Shown here one piece after another: positions 1 through 7,493 of a stretch of 38,626 bases of DNA. The stretch spans positions 63,441 through 102,066 of the forward strand of contig PARI01000012.1 in the NCBI GenBank assembly GCA_002711415.1, given 5' to 3'. A model generated the notes under the pieces. That model worked only from the letters and a program-made list of their open reading frames with translations, did not search any database and was not told where the DNA came from. Both the position numbers and the translations under genes were made by a program. Position 1 is the first letter of the stretch, and each line of letters starts with the position of its first letter. The stretch is from Phycisphaerae bacterium. GTDB lineage: Bacteria; Planctomycetota; Phycisphaerae; Phycisphaerales; SM1A02.

Positions 1-243
1 TGCCTGCTTCAGGTCGGCACCTGCAACGGCGCCGCAAGCCTCGCGGTCGAAGCAGGGGACTTCAACCCGGGTTCGTGGGCGGACATGCTGATCCTGGACA
101 TCGACGGGTACGGCCCCGGTCCCGGCCAGCTGCTTGAGGACTCGATCGTCACCGGGTGCGGCCCGGAACGGATCGTCTCCACGATCATCGGCGGCCGGGT
201 CGTTCACGATCGACCTGGTGTAGGACGGGAGCCCGCATCATGA
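1..243 (+). CDS. Amidohydrolase-superfamily protein, C-terminal end (partial)
   Basis: The window opens inside this gene; only the last 80 residues are present. They show the end of an amidohydrolase barrel followed by the closing beta-sandwich: 'NGAASLAVEAGDFNPGSWAD' resembles the usual 'NgAralGl..G.l.pGk.ADlvvld' segment, and the tail 'IVSTIIGGRVVHD' matches the standard 'v..v.v.GrvV..g' ending of chlorohydrolase/deaminase-like members. The metal ligands lie upstream of the window, so the substrate cannot be told. The stop codon overlaps the start of the following ROK kinase (ATGA, 240-243), which suggests translational coupling. A deaminase of the guanine/formiminoglutamate type or a NagA-like deacetylase are both possible; the partner kinase would fit amino-sugar use, but the tail looks more like the deaminase branch. 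Confidence 0.6.
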   Translation, partial: CLLQVGTCNGAASLAVEAGDFNPGSWADMLILDIDGYGPGPGQLLEDSIVTGCGPERIVSTIIGGRVVHDRPGVGREPAS

Positions 244-1193
244 ACATCCGGATCGGGGTCGACCTGGGAGGCACCAAGATCGAGGCCGCAGCGCTGGATG
301 AGACCGGCGCCGAGTGCTGGTCCAAGCGAGTGCCCACGCCACACGACGACTACGAGGGCATCGTCAAGGCGATCGCTGGTCTCGTCGGTCAGCTCGAGGA
401 CCAGCTGGGGACCCGAGGGGTCGTCGGCATCGGTACACCCGGCTCGGTCTCCCCGCAGAGCGGTCTTCACAGGAACTCCAACACGACCGTCCTCAATGGA
501 AGGCCGTTTGAATCGGATCTCTCCGCGGCACTGGATCGAACCGTCAGGACGACCAACGATGCCAACTGTCTTGCATTGTCCGAGGCGATCGATGGAGCCG
601 CCAGCGGTCACTCGATCGTGTTCGGAGTGATCATGGGAACCGGTGTCGGGGGAGGAGTCGTGATCAACCGGGAGGTCGTCGGTGGTTGCAACGGGATCGC
701 CGGGGAATGGGGTCACATCGAACTGCGGGAGATCGATGAGCGCCGACGATGCGCCCATCCCTGCTACTGCGGGCTGCATGGCTGTCTCGAGCAGTTCATG
801 AGCGGTCCGGCCGTCCAGGAGCACTACAGGCAGAAGTCCGGAACATCGCTGGAGGCTCCGGCGATCGTCGAGGCCGCACGCAACGGGGAGCCGATGGCGT
901 TGGCCGTGCTCGAGCAGTTGTACGAGGACACGGCACGAGCCCTCGCGACCGTCATCAACATCCTCGATCCGGACATCTTCGTGATCGGTGGGGGGCTCAG
1001 CAACATCCCCGAGCTCTTCGAGAACGTGCCGGGTCGGCTGGCCTCTTTCAGCTTCGCCGACTCGATCGCCACCCCGGTCGTGCCTGCAACGCACGGGGAT
1101 TCAAGTGGTGTGCGAGGAGCGGCCTGGCTCTGGACGCTCCAGGAGGCCGCCGATCCATCAAGCCCTGGCCGACCGTCCGGATCAGCTCGCTAG
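240..1193 (+). CDS. ROK-family sugar kinase (NagK/Mak-like)
   Basis: A 317-residue ROK kinase that would phosphorylate a free hexose or N-acetylhexosamine with ATP in the cytoplasm. Visible motifs: phosphate-binding 'DLGGTK' (8-13), catalytic Asp107 in 'NDANCLALSEA', the second ATP loop 'GTGVGGG' (133-139), 'GEWGH' (Glu156, His159), and the zinc site formed by His159 with Cys175, Cys177 and Cys182 in 'CYCGLHGCLE'. The 'DANC.ALSEA' and 'GEWGH' wording is close to E. coli NagK and fructokinase Mak, so N-acetylglucosamine or fructose is the likeliest substrate; this is inference. I chose ATG 240 because it overlaps the preceding stop (ATGA) and gives the normal N-terminus; an in-frame start at 156 would add 28 non-homologous residues. 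The stop overlaps that of the convergent oxidoreductase in a shared CTAG (1190-1193). Confidence 0.9.
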   Translation: MNIRIGVDLGGTKIEAAALDETGAECWSKRVPTPHDDYEGIVKAIAGLVGQLEDQLGTRGVVGIGTPGSVSPQSGLHRNSNTTVLNGRPFESDLSAALDRTVRTTNDANCLALSEAIDGAASGHSIVFGVIMGTGVGGGVVINREVVGGCNGIAGEWGHIELREIDERRRCAHPCYCGLHGCLEQFMSGPAVQEHYRQKSGTSLEAPAIVEAARNGEPMALAVLEQLYEDTARALATVINILDPDIFVIGGGLSNIPELFENVPGRLASFSFADSIATPVVPATHGDSSGVRGAAWLWTLQEAADPSSPGRPSGSAR

Positions 1194-2455
1194 GCTCGTC
1201 CGAATCGATCGGCTGTGAACATCGACAGGTCCAGGTCCGGATCGGTGCCAGTGATCAGGTCAGCCATCACCCGGCCGGTCGCAGGCCCCAGCGTCATGCC
1301 CATCATCGCGTGGCCGGTCGCGATGAACAGACCGTCGATCCACGGGACACCACCGATGACCGGGATCCCGTCCCAGGTGCACGGTCTCAATCCGGCCCAC
1401 TCGCCCTCTCGTGTCGCTCCGTCGATGTCCCTGATGTAGAGACTCGCTGCTCGAACCAGCTGATCGAGGCGCCGCCTGCTGATTGGCGCGTTGATCGAGG
1501 TGATCTCGAGCGTTCCCGCCAGACGAAGCTGGTCACCCATCGGAGTCACGGCCACGCAGCTCTCGTTGAGAACAGACCCGATGCAGGGCATGCTCGAATC
1601 CAATCGAAGTTGAAGGTGATAACCACGGGCGGCCTGCATCGGGATTTTGATCCCGATGCTCGAGGCGACCTGGCTGCTCCAGATGCCCGCGGCGACCAGG
1701 AGACTCGAGCATGCGATGTTCCGTCCATCCTCCAGGTGGATTCCACTGATCGCATGATCGCCAAGCTGGACGCGTTCCAGTCTCGCCTGGTGGTCGAAGC
1801 GGACTCCCCGGTCACGGCAGGCCTGCTCCAGGCCATGAAGGAATGCTGACGGATCCATCGTCGCGCTGTCCTCGTATCGCACGGCGCCTGCGAGGTCATC
1901 ACGATAGGCCGGGTCCAGTTCCTGCAGTCGCCCGTTCTCCAGGACGGTGGAATCGAAGCCGTGGCCCTTGAGCATCTCCGCGGTTCGCCTGGCCTGTTCC
2001 AGTGCGGGCTCGCTGCGGCAGACATCCAGCCATCCCCGTCGATCCCAGTGGCAGTCGATGGAGTGGTCGCGGACCATCTGCTCGTACCAACCGATGCTTT
2101 GTGCACCCAGTTCTGACAGGGCCGGCATGCACGCCTCAAGGTGATCCCTCCGGCAATGCCTGTGGAAGTTCAAGAGCCACTGCAGAAGCTTCGGGTCCAA
2201 CCGGGGCCTGATCCAGAACGGGCTGTTCCTGTTGAACATCCACCGGAGTCCCTTGATCGATGCGCCCGGCTGGGTCAGTGGCGGATGTCCAAGTGACAGG
2301 ATGCCAGCGTTTCCCCTCGAGGCGGATCCAGTCGGCGTCTCCTGGTCGATGACAAGCACCGATCGCCCCCGCATGGACAGGTGCCACGCGGTCGCCAGGC
2401 CGATGATGCCTGAACCCACGATGATGACGGGGTCATCAGTGCCTGTACTGTTCAA
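1190..2455 (-). CDS. FAD-dependent oxidoreductase, D-amino-acid dehydrogenase (DadA) type
   Basis: A 421-residue DAO-family flavoprotein. The N-terminus carries the dinucleotide-binding fingerprint 'VGSGIIGLATAWHL' followed by an acidic residue at the end of the second strand ('VLVIDQE'). The segment 'GSASRGNAGILS' and the following 'GASIKGLRWMF' match the substrate-side region of DadA, which oxidises D-amino acids to 2-oxo acids and ammonia, passing electrons to quinone. The C-terminal 'GLRPCTWDGIPVIGGVPWIDGLFIATGHAMMGMTLGPATG' type ending is standard for glycine/D-amino acid oxidases (shown here only in part: 'GHAMMGMTLGPATG'). DadA, hydroxyproline epimerase-associated oxidases and glycine oxidase ThiO are all in this family; length and motifs favour DadA. 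It runs opposite to the ROK kinase, with the two stops interlocked. Confidence 0.82.
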   Translation of the reverse strand: MNSTGTDDPVIIVGSGIIGLATAWHLSMRGRSVLVIDQETPTGSASRGNAGILSLGHPPLTQPGASIKGLRWMFNRNSPFWIRPRLDPKLLQWLLNFHRHCRRDHLEACMPALSELGAQSIGWYEQMVRDHSIDCHWDRRGWLDVCRSEPALEQARRTAEMLKGHGFDSTVLENGRLQELDPAYRDDLAGAVRYEDSATMDPSAFLHGLEQACRDRGVRFDHQARLERVQLGDHAISGIHLEDGRNIACSSLLVAAGIWSSQVASSIGIKIPMQAARGYHLQLRLDSSMPCIGSVLNESCVAVTPMGDQLRLAGTLEITSINAPISRRRLDQLVRAASLYIRDIDGATREGEWAGLRPCTWDGIPVIGGVPWIDGLFIATGHAMMGMTLGPATGRVMADLITGTDPDLDLSMFTADRFGRA

Positions 2456-2495
2456 TGCAAGACTGCCGGGAAAGGTTCATCTCGGTCCGTTTGAA

Positions 2496-3569
2496 TCACT
2501 CGGTGCCGGTCTTGGCTTCCTTGATCTTCCGCTGGTACTCCTGGAGCGTCTTGGTCATCCCCTCCCTGGATCGTTCGTCATCGCCGGCGAGCTCGACCGC
2601 CTTCTCCTGGAGGGCAATCGCCTGTGACCGGTCACCCATCTCCCAGTAGCACCTGGCCAGCGTGTCGACGATGTTGGCATCCTTGTGACCGGTGATCTTG
2701 TCGGCCTTCATCGCCGTGGAAAGCGCGAACTGGAGGTCCCTCTTGCGGACCTCGTTCGAGTCGACGACGTACCAGGCGATGGAGTTGAGCGTCCTGGAGT
2801 CCTTGCCGTCGGCCGCGACGATCTTCCGACCGAGGTCGTAGCCCTTCTCCGACTGGTTCATCGGTCCGATCAGCAGCTTGAAGGAGTTGACCTGCCAGGT
2901 CGGGTTGGAGGGATCTGCCGAGGCGATCTCCTCGTAGTAGCCCAGCAACGCCTCGTAATCCTTCTTGTTGCGCGCCTCGGCCATCGGCTTGCGGAGCTTG
3001 TTCATCAATGCACGGGTCTTCTGCTCGGCTGCGAACTCCTCCTTGAACTTCCCGGCATCCCACGTGCCCTTGACGACCGAGTCCAGCGCCTGGTCCATCG
3101 AGGCGGGGTGGCCGATCCATTCCACGTCGCCTCCGGCCCCGACGATGAAGGCGGTTGGAATGCTGCTTCGGCCGATCGGCTTCATGTAGTTGTTCCACAT
3201 GTTCCGGCCCGGATCGATCGCGATCGTGTAGCGGACCTTCTCCTGCCATTCGGGCTTCTCAAGGAAAGAGGTGACCTTCTGTGGCTCCTCGTTGCTGATC
3301 CCGATGATCGTGACATCGTCGGCATACTTCTCCTGAAGCTCGCTCAGGTGGGGCATTCCCCTGAGGCAGGGGCCGCACCAGGTCGCCCAGAACTCGACCA
3401 CGTAGACATGGTCCTTCTTGAATGAATCGACCTGGTCTCCTCGGGCCCACTGCTCGACCTTGATGCCCGGTGCCGGTTTTCCAATCTCCAGTTCCATGGC
3501 ATGGGTCGGAAGCGTGCATGCAAGGAGGGTCAGGAGGCCGGATGCGAGGATGGTCATTCGTTGGTTCAT
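2496..3569 (-). CDS. Exported TlpA-like thioredoxin with C-terminal TPR-like region
   Basis: A 357-residue protein with a signal peptide (1-24, hydrophobic 'LASGLLTLLACTL' then 'THA') followed by a thioredoxin fold. The redox motif is 'WATWCGPC' with Cys65 and Cys68, in the context 'VVEFWATWCGPCLRGMPHLSELQ' typical of TlpA/ResA-type periplasmic thiol-disulfide reductases. The cis-Pro region is visible as 'SSIPTAFIVGAGGDVEWIGHP'. After about residue 190 the chain becomes helical, with helix pairs such as 'AMKADKITGHKDANIVDTLARCY' and 'GDRSQAIALQEKAVELA' that look like TPRs. It probably reduces disulfides or acts on partner proteins in the periplasm; the partner is unknown. It is transcribed away from folD. 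Confidence 0.85.
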   Translation of the reverse strand: MNQRMTILASGLLTLLACTLPTHAMELEIGKPAPGIKVEQWARGDQVDSFKKDHVYVVEFWATWCGPCLRGMPHLSELQEKYADDVTIIGISNEEPQKVTSFLEKPEWQEKVRYTIAIDPGRNMWNNYMKPIGRSSIPTAFIVGAGGDVEWIGHPASMDQALDSVVKGTWDAGKFKEEFAAEQKTRALMNKLRKPMAEARNKKDYEALLGYYEEIASADPSNPTWQVNSFKLLIGPMNQSEKGYDLGRKIVAADGKDSRTLNSIAWYVVDSNEVRKRDLQFALSTAMKADKITGHKDANIVDTLARCYWEMGDRSQAIALQEKAVELAGDDERSREGMTKTLQEYQRKIKEAKTGTE

Positions 3570-3690
3570 TGTTCGAGTCCTGGGTTGCTGTCCTGAAGTG
3601 AAGTGAGGTCGCCGTGTCCGATTCCACTATATCACCACCGGGTTGATCACCATCCAAGCAGTCCTTGCGTGACTGATATATGCTTTGAAA

Positions 3691-4557
3691 ATGGACATCA
3701 AGGCAGCGAAATCAAGCGCCAACATCCTGGACGGTCGCCACCTGGCCAGGCAGGTCCGCGACTCGCTCGCCGAGCGGATCAAGGCATCCGGGAGGACGAT
3801 CAACCTTCACGCGATCCTCGTGGGTGACGATGGTTCGGCCGCCCTGTACGCACAGAACCAGGAGAGGATGTGCAGCCAGGTGGGGATTGAGTACCGCCTG
3901 CATTCGGTTGATGTCTCCAGGGGGCAGGCCGGTCTCGTCGAGTTGATCCAGTTGCTCAACGCGGATGACCAGGTCGATGCGATCATGATGCACATGCCTC
4001 TGCCCGACGGATTCGATTCCGAGCGGATGCAGGCCCTGATCGATCCGGCCAAGGATGTCGAGGGCGTCAATCCCGCCAACATCGGCAACATCGTCTACGG
4101 GAGGCGGAGCCTGGTTCCCTGCACGGCGCTGGCCTGCATGGAACTGATCGAGTCGACCGGGATCTCGCTGCCGGGAGCCCGGTGCGTGATCGTCGGGGCC
4201 AGCAACATCGTCGGGAAGCCGGTTGCCGTCCTCCTGATGCAGGCCGAGGCGACGGTCATCTCGACCAACAAGTACACCGATCAACTCGGGGCCATCACCA
4301 AGACGGCCGATGTCCTGGTCGCAGCCGCAGGGGTCACCGGTCTCGTGACCGCCGAGATGGTCAAGCCGGGAACCATCGTGATCGATGTGGGGATCAATCG
4401 TGTCATGGATGACGACGGGACCGCTCGCACGGTCGGAGACGTCGACTTCGACTCGGTCAGCCAGATCGCAGGCCACATCTCGCCCGTCCCGGGTGGGGTC
4501 GGACCGATGACCGTGGCGATGCTCCTGAAGAACACCGTCGACGCTGCGGGAATCTGA
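3691..4557 (+). CDS. folD: FolD-type methylenetetrahydrofolate dehydrogenase, cyclohydrolase site altered
   Basis: A 288-residue FolD homologue. FolD normally oxidises 5,10-methylene-THF with NADP+ and then hydrolyses 5,10-methenyl-THF to 10-formyl-THF. Seen: the NADP loop 'GASNIVGKPVAVLL' (169 on) and the C-terminal signature 'PVPGGVGPMTVAMLLKNT'. Tyr53 of the catalytic pocket is kept. The three other residues used for cyclohydrolase in the human enzyme (Lys56, Gln100, Asp125) align with Gln57 ('YAQNQ'), His101 ('MHMPLP') and Glu124 ('KDVEG'). I therefore infer that dehydrogenase activity may remain while cyclohydrolase is lost or changed. ATG 3691 lacks a Shine-Dalgarno; a TTG six bases upstream is possible. 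A TGATATATG extended -10-like element at 3674-3682 would start transcription almost at the ATG. Convergent with purC, 6 bp apart. Confidence 0.9.
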   Translation: MDIKAAKSSANILDGRHLARQVRDSLAERIKASGRTINLHAILVGDDGSAALYAQNQERMCSQVGIEYRLHSVDVSRGQAGLVELIQLLNADDQVDAIMMHMPLPDGFDSERMQALIDPAKDVEGVNPANIGNIVYGRRSLVPCTALACMELIESTGISLPGARCVIVGASNIVGKPVAVLLMQAEATVISTNKYTDQLGAITKTADVLVAAAGVTGLVTAEMVKPGTIVIDVGINRVMDDDGTARTVGDVDFDSVSQIAGHISPVPGGVGPMTVAMLLKNTVDAAGI

Positions 4558-4563
4558 AACGAC

Positions 4564-5523
4564 TCAGCTCAGCCGATCGATCGCCTCGCTGTACCTGGCG
4601 AGGGTGTTCGTGATGATGTGTTCCGGAAGCGACGGGCCCGGAGGGGTCTTGTCCCACTCGCCCTTGTCCACGAGTTCCTGCAGGTAGTTCCGGACGTACT
4701 GCTTGTCGAAGCTGGCCTGTTCCCGGCCTGGTTCGTAGTCGTCGGCGGGCCAGTACCGGCTGGAATCTGGCGTGAGGACCTCGTCGATGATCATCAGCTC
4801 GTCGGTCGGGTTGCCATCCTTGTCCAGCGCCATGCCGAACTCGAACTTGGTGTCGGCCAGGATCAGGCCGCGTTCGCGGGCGTAGTCCGAGGCATCGGAG
4901 TAGATCGAGATCGTCAGGTCACGCAGCCGTTGCATCAACTCGGTTCCGACGAGATCGCATGCGACCTCGAAGCTGATGTTCTCGTCGTGTCCCTCGGTCG
5001 CCTTGGTCGCTGGGGTGAAGATCACTTCCGGGAGCTTGTCGCTCAGTTGGAGTCCGCTGGGAAGCTCGATGCCGCAGACGGTTCCGGACTTCTGGTACTC
5101 GGCCCAGCCGCTGCCGGCGAGGTAACCGCGAGCGACGCACTCGATCGGGACGACCCTGGCGGGTCGACACAGCATCATCCGGCCGCGGAGCTGTTCACGC
5201 TGTTGCGCGTCGAGCCCCGGGACATCCTCGGGGTCCAGCGAGAGCACGTGGTCCCCGATCGTGTCGGTGTTTCTGAGGTAGTCGAACCACCGGGCGCTCA
5301 ACGTGGTCAGCAGGACCCCCTTGCCGGGGATCGGGTTGGGCAGGATCACGTCGAACGCGCTGATCCGATCCGTGGCGACGATCAACAGCTTCGTGCCCTC
5401 GTCGGTCGGAACATCGTAGATGTCCCTGACCTTGCCCTGCCTCTTGTTGGGCAGTGGAAGTTCGGTGGTCGAGACAGCCTGGCTGGTCATGCCGGCATCC
5501 GCTGGGGTGTTTGTAGTGCTCAT
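4564..5523 (-). CDS. purC: Phosphoribosylaminoimidazole-succinocarboxamide synthase
   Basis: A 319-residue SAICAR synthetase, the ATP-dependent ligase that joins CAIR and aspartate in de novo purine synthesis. Family signatures are all present: 'GKVRDIYDV' (nucleotide loop), 'DRISAFDVILPNPIPGKG', 'ECVARGYLAGSGW', 'LADTKFEFG' and 'IIDEVLTPDSSRYW'. The length and the 'GKGVLLTTLSARWFDYL' segment fit the longer, yeast Ade1-like bacterial form. The reading frame stays open far upstream, but homology begins only after ATG 5523; ATG 5490 is an alternative start that still keeps the whole fold. It ends 6 bp from folD, and 10-formyl-THF made by the folate pathway is used in the same purine route, although the genes are convergent. 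Confidence 0.95.
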   Translation of the reverse strand: MSTTNTPADAGMTSQAVSTTELPLPNKRQGKVRDIYDVPTDEGTKLLIVATDRISAFDVILPNPIPGKGVLLTTLSARWFDYLRNTDTIGDHVLSLDPEDVPGLDAQQREQLRGRMMLCRPARVVPIECVARGYLAGSGWAEYQKSGTVCGIELPSGLQLSDKLPEVIFTPATKATEGHDENISFEVACDLVGTELMQRLRDLTISIYSDASDYARERGLILADTKFEFGMALDKDGNPTDELMIIDEVLTPDSSRYWPADDYEPGREQASFDKQYVRNYLQELVDKGEWDKTPPGPSLPEHIITNTLARYSEAIDRLS

Positions 5524-5626
5524 CGCCTCAGTGTACACGACCCGGTTGCTCCTCGCGGCTTCCAGCCGGCTCGTGTCAGCATTGTTGATAACCGGGTACA
5601 CTTGTCCTCTGCACGCTCCCTCTGAT

Positions 5627-5641
5627 GAACCCCACGGGTTC
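5627..5641. repeat. Small inverted repeat upstream of GH10-like gene
   Basis: GAACCC-cac-GGGTTC, a perfect 6-bp inverted repeat with a 3-base spacer, 26 bp before the ATG at 5668 in the 144-bp divergent region between purC and the GH10-like gene. It could be a short hairpin in the 5' UTR or an operator half-site pair. No poly-T follows it and no clear promoter hexamers could be assigned on either strand here. Confidence 0.35.
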
Positions 5642-5667
5642 CAAACTGGACGGATGATGCCTGTCAA

Positions 5668-7146
5668 ATGTTGAAATTCGAGGTATTCAACGAGAGCGGA
5701 CTTGCCAGCGAATGGCCCCTGGTAAACGCCCACCTGCTGGGGCGGGACAACGTGCCTGTTCCGTGCAAGATCAGGTTCAACAACGGCCGGATCGAATGTG
5801 AAGGTGGTGGCAACCAGGCCGTGGCCCTGTGCCTGCAGTTCGATGTCTCCCCGATCGGCAAGTTCATGCTCCAGACCACCTTGCTTCCACATCGCCAGGA
5901 GCCCTACAACCTCGCCCTTGAACTGGCCCGGCACCGTATCCAGTACGTCCTGGCCAAGAGCGAGGACTGGCAGATGACCGATCCCGCGTTGGGGCAGGGG
6001 GCCATGGACACTTGGGAACGATCTCGAGAAGCCTTCACGGCGGCGATCATCTCGAGCGATCCCCTCCATGCCAACGCCTGCAGCCTGCAGGCACTGGAAC
6101 TGTCCCTCCGATGCTCGGAGCGGCTGGCCAGGGCCCACGCCGAGATCCTCTTTCTCAGACGGTACTCGCAGAAGGCGGCCTCGAGCATCGTTCTGGGGAC
6201 GAAGGTCCCAGCGACGAAGAAGCCATCATCCGTCCGGGAGTCGGCACATCCGGATCTGGACATCCTGGTGGTACCGATGAACTGGAGGCAGCTTGCCAGC
6301 AGGCCCGGGGTCTACGACTGGTCCCAGGTCGATGCCTGGATCGAATTGGCCCAACGCACCGGCAAGCAGGTGATCGCGGGCCCCTTGATCGACCTGCATG
6401 AACGGGCCCTGCCCGGATACATCAAGCACGAGCAGGCCGATCACGCGAGATTCCGTGACCTGCTCTACGAGCATCTAGAGCAGGTCGTCTACCGGTACCA
6501 GTCCGTCGTCGGTATCTGGAACCTCTGTTCCGGGATCCATGACAACGCCAACATCGTGCTGCTCGATGAGCAGATGGTCGATCTGACGCGGATGGCGAGC
6601 CTCCTGGTCCGCCAGTTCAAGAGGAAGGCCAAGACACTGGTCGAGCTGACCGATCCCTATTGCGAAGCCATAGGCAACCGTCCGGATGCGCTCTCCGGGT
6701 TCCAGTTCATCGACCTGCTCATTCAGGAAGGCATCCACTTCGACTGTATCGGGCTGAAGTTGCTGTTCGGCGAGTCAACCCAGGGGCGAACGATGCGCGA
6801 CACCATGCAGATCAGCGGCTTGCTTGACCGCCTTCACGTTCGTGATTTTCCGATCATGATCACGTCGACCGGCGTCCCCTCCGAGCAGGTGGATCCGGAT
6901 GGAGGTTGGTGGCGGGAGCCGTACTCGGACAAGTTGCAGGAAGCCTGGGCGGGTCGCATGATGACGATCTGTCTCAGCCGCCCCTCGGTGCAGGTCTTCT
7001 GCTGGGCCGAGTTGCTGGACTCTCCTGAGGGGATCATGCCTTCGATCGGATTGGTCGACGGGGAGGGCAGGGCCAAGCCGGCACTGGCCAGGCTGTGTGG
7101 ACTTCGCCGGCGCATGCGGAAGCCCCTGGGAGACCTCGCCAAGTGA
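5668..7146 (+). CDS. GH10-like TIM-barrel protein lacking both catalytic glutamates
   Basis: A 492-residue protein without a signal peptide. Residues 1-190 are a poorly conserved N-terminal region; 195-480 resemble the family 10 xylanase barrel: 'PMNWRQLASRPGVYDWSQVD' corresponds to the GH10 'MKW..iep.pG.fdf..aD' strand, 'KQVIAGPLIDLHERALPGYI' to 'vrGHtLvWh...Pdwl', and 'VQVFCWAELLDSPE' to the 'v.v.gWg..D' strand. The acid/base 'WDVVNE' becomes 'WNLCSG' (Gly289) and the nucleophile 'ITELD' becomes 'ITSTG' (Ser400). By inference this is not an active retaining xylanase; it may bind a glycan or have another role. Its stop overlaps the GTG of the next gene (7143-7146), and that gene overlaps mfd. 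No Shine-Dalgarno is visible before ATG 5668. Confidence 0.7.
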   Translation: MLKFEVFNESGLASEWPLVNAHLLGRDNVPVPCKIRFNNGRIECEGGGNQAVALCLQFDVSPIGKFMLQTTLLPHRQEPYNLALELARHRIQYVLAKSEDWQMTDPALGQGAMDTWERSREAFTAAIISSDPLHANACSLQALELSLRCSERLARAHAEILFLRRYSQKAASSIVLGTKVPATKKPSSVRESAHPDLDILVVPMNWRQLASRPGVYDWSQVDAWIELAQRTGKQVIAGPLIDLHERALPGYIKHEQADHARFRDLLYEHLEQVVYRYQSVVGIWNLCSGIHDNANIVLLDEQMVDLTRMASLLVRQFKRKAKTLVELTDPYCEAIGNRPDALSGFQFIDLLIQEGIHFDCIGLKLLFGESTQGRTMRDTMQISGLLDRLHVRDFPIMITSTGVPSEQVDPDGGWWREPYSDKLQEAWAGRMMTICLSRPSVQVFCWAELLDSPEGIMPSIGLVDGEGRAKPALARLCGLRRRMRKPLGDLAK

Positions 7147-7493
7147 CTCGAGCGATACAGCCAGGTTCCATGATCCTGTTGATCGTGGTTCCAGTGATTC
7201 TGCTGGTCGCCGTGTCCGGGCCGACCCGCCTGGCCCGAGCCAGGTTCGTGCCACCCTGGCACCGATTGGACCTGAACATCGCCGACCGCCAGCAGTTGGA
7301 GATCTGTCCCGGCATCGGTCCGGTCATGGCGACACGCATCGTCGCTCACCGGTCCACTCACGGTCGGTTCGAATCGGTTGGAGATCTTCAACAGGTGGTC
7401 GGCATCGGGCCCGCGACCGTCGCGAAACTGGCGAACTGGCTCGATGTGGTCGAGCAGTCCGGCATGCCAGTTGTGGATTCCCCGAACCCATGA
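7143..7493 (+). CDS. Membrane-anchored ComEA-like helix-hairpin-helix protein
   Basis: A 116-residue protein with one hydrophobic segment near the N-terminus (about residues 10-27, 'MILLIVVPVILLVAVSG') followed by a tandem helix-hairpin-helix unit: 'LNIADRQQLEICPGIGPVMA' and 'GDLQQVVGIGPATVAKLANW'. This is the layout of ComEA, which binds incoming double-stranded DNA at the outer face of the inner membrane during natural transformation. GTG 7143 overlaps the preceding stop (GTGA); ATG 7170 would give a shorter form that still has the membrane segment. The stop overlaps the mfd start (ATGA, 7490-7493), so the three genes appear translationally coupled. A role in DNA uptake is inferred from domain layout only. 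Confidence 0.75.
   Translation: MTRAIQPGSMILLIVVPVILLVAVSGPTRLARARFVPPWHRLDLNIADRQQLEICPGIGPVMATRIVAHRSTHGRFESVGDLQQVVGIGPATVAKLANWLDVVEQSGMPVVDSPNP

Noticed and set aside
204-1094. Long open frame on the minus strand (296 codons) across the ROK kinase
   Set aside because: It mirrors the kinase codons in a high-GC genome; the translation is Arg/Asp/Gly/Pro-rich with no family motif, while the plus strand has full ROK signatures.
749-1849. Open frame of 366 codons on the plus strand bridging the kinase and the oxidoreductase
   Set aside because: It spans two convergent genes with clear homology on other frames and has the composition of a shadow frame.
4618-5625. 335-codon plus-strand frame over purC
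   Set aside because: PurC motifs on the minus strand are complete; this frame is antisense shadow with no recognisable domain.
5524-6138. N-terminal extension of the purC reading frame to 6138
   Set aside because: The added 205 residues run antisense through the GH10-like gene and show no homology to SAICAR synthetase; ATG 5523 fits the family.
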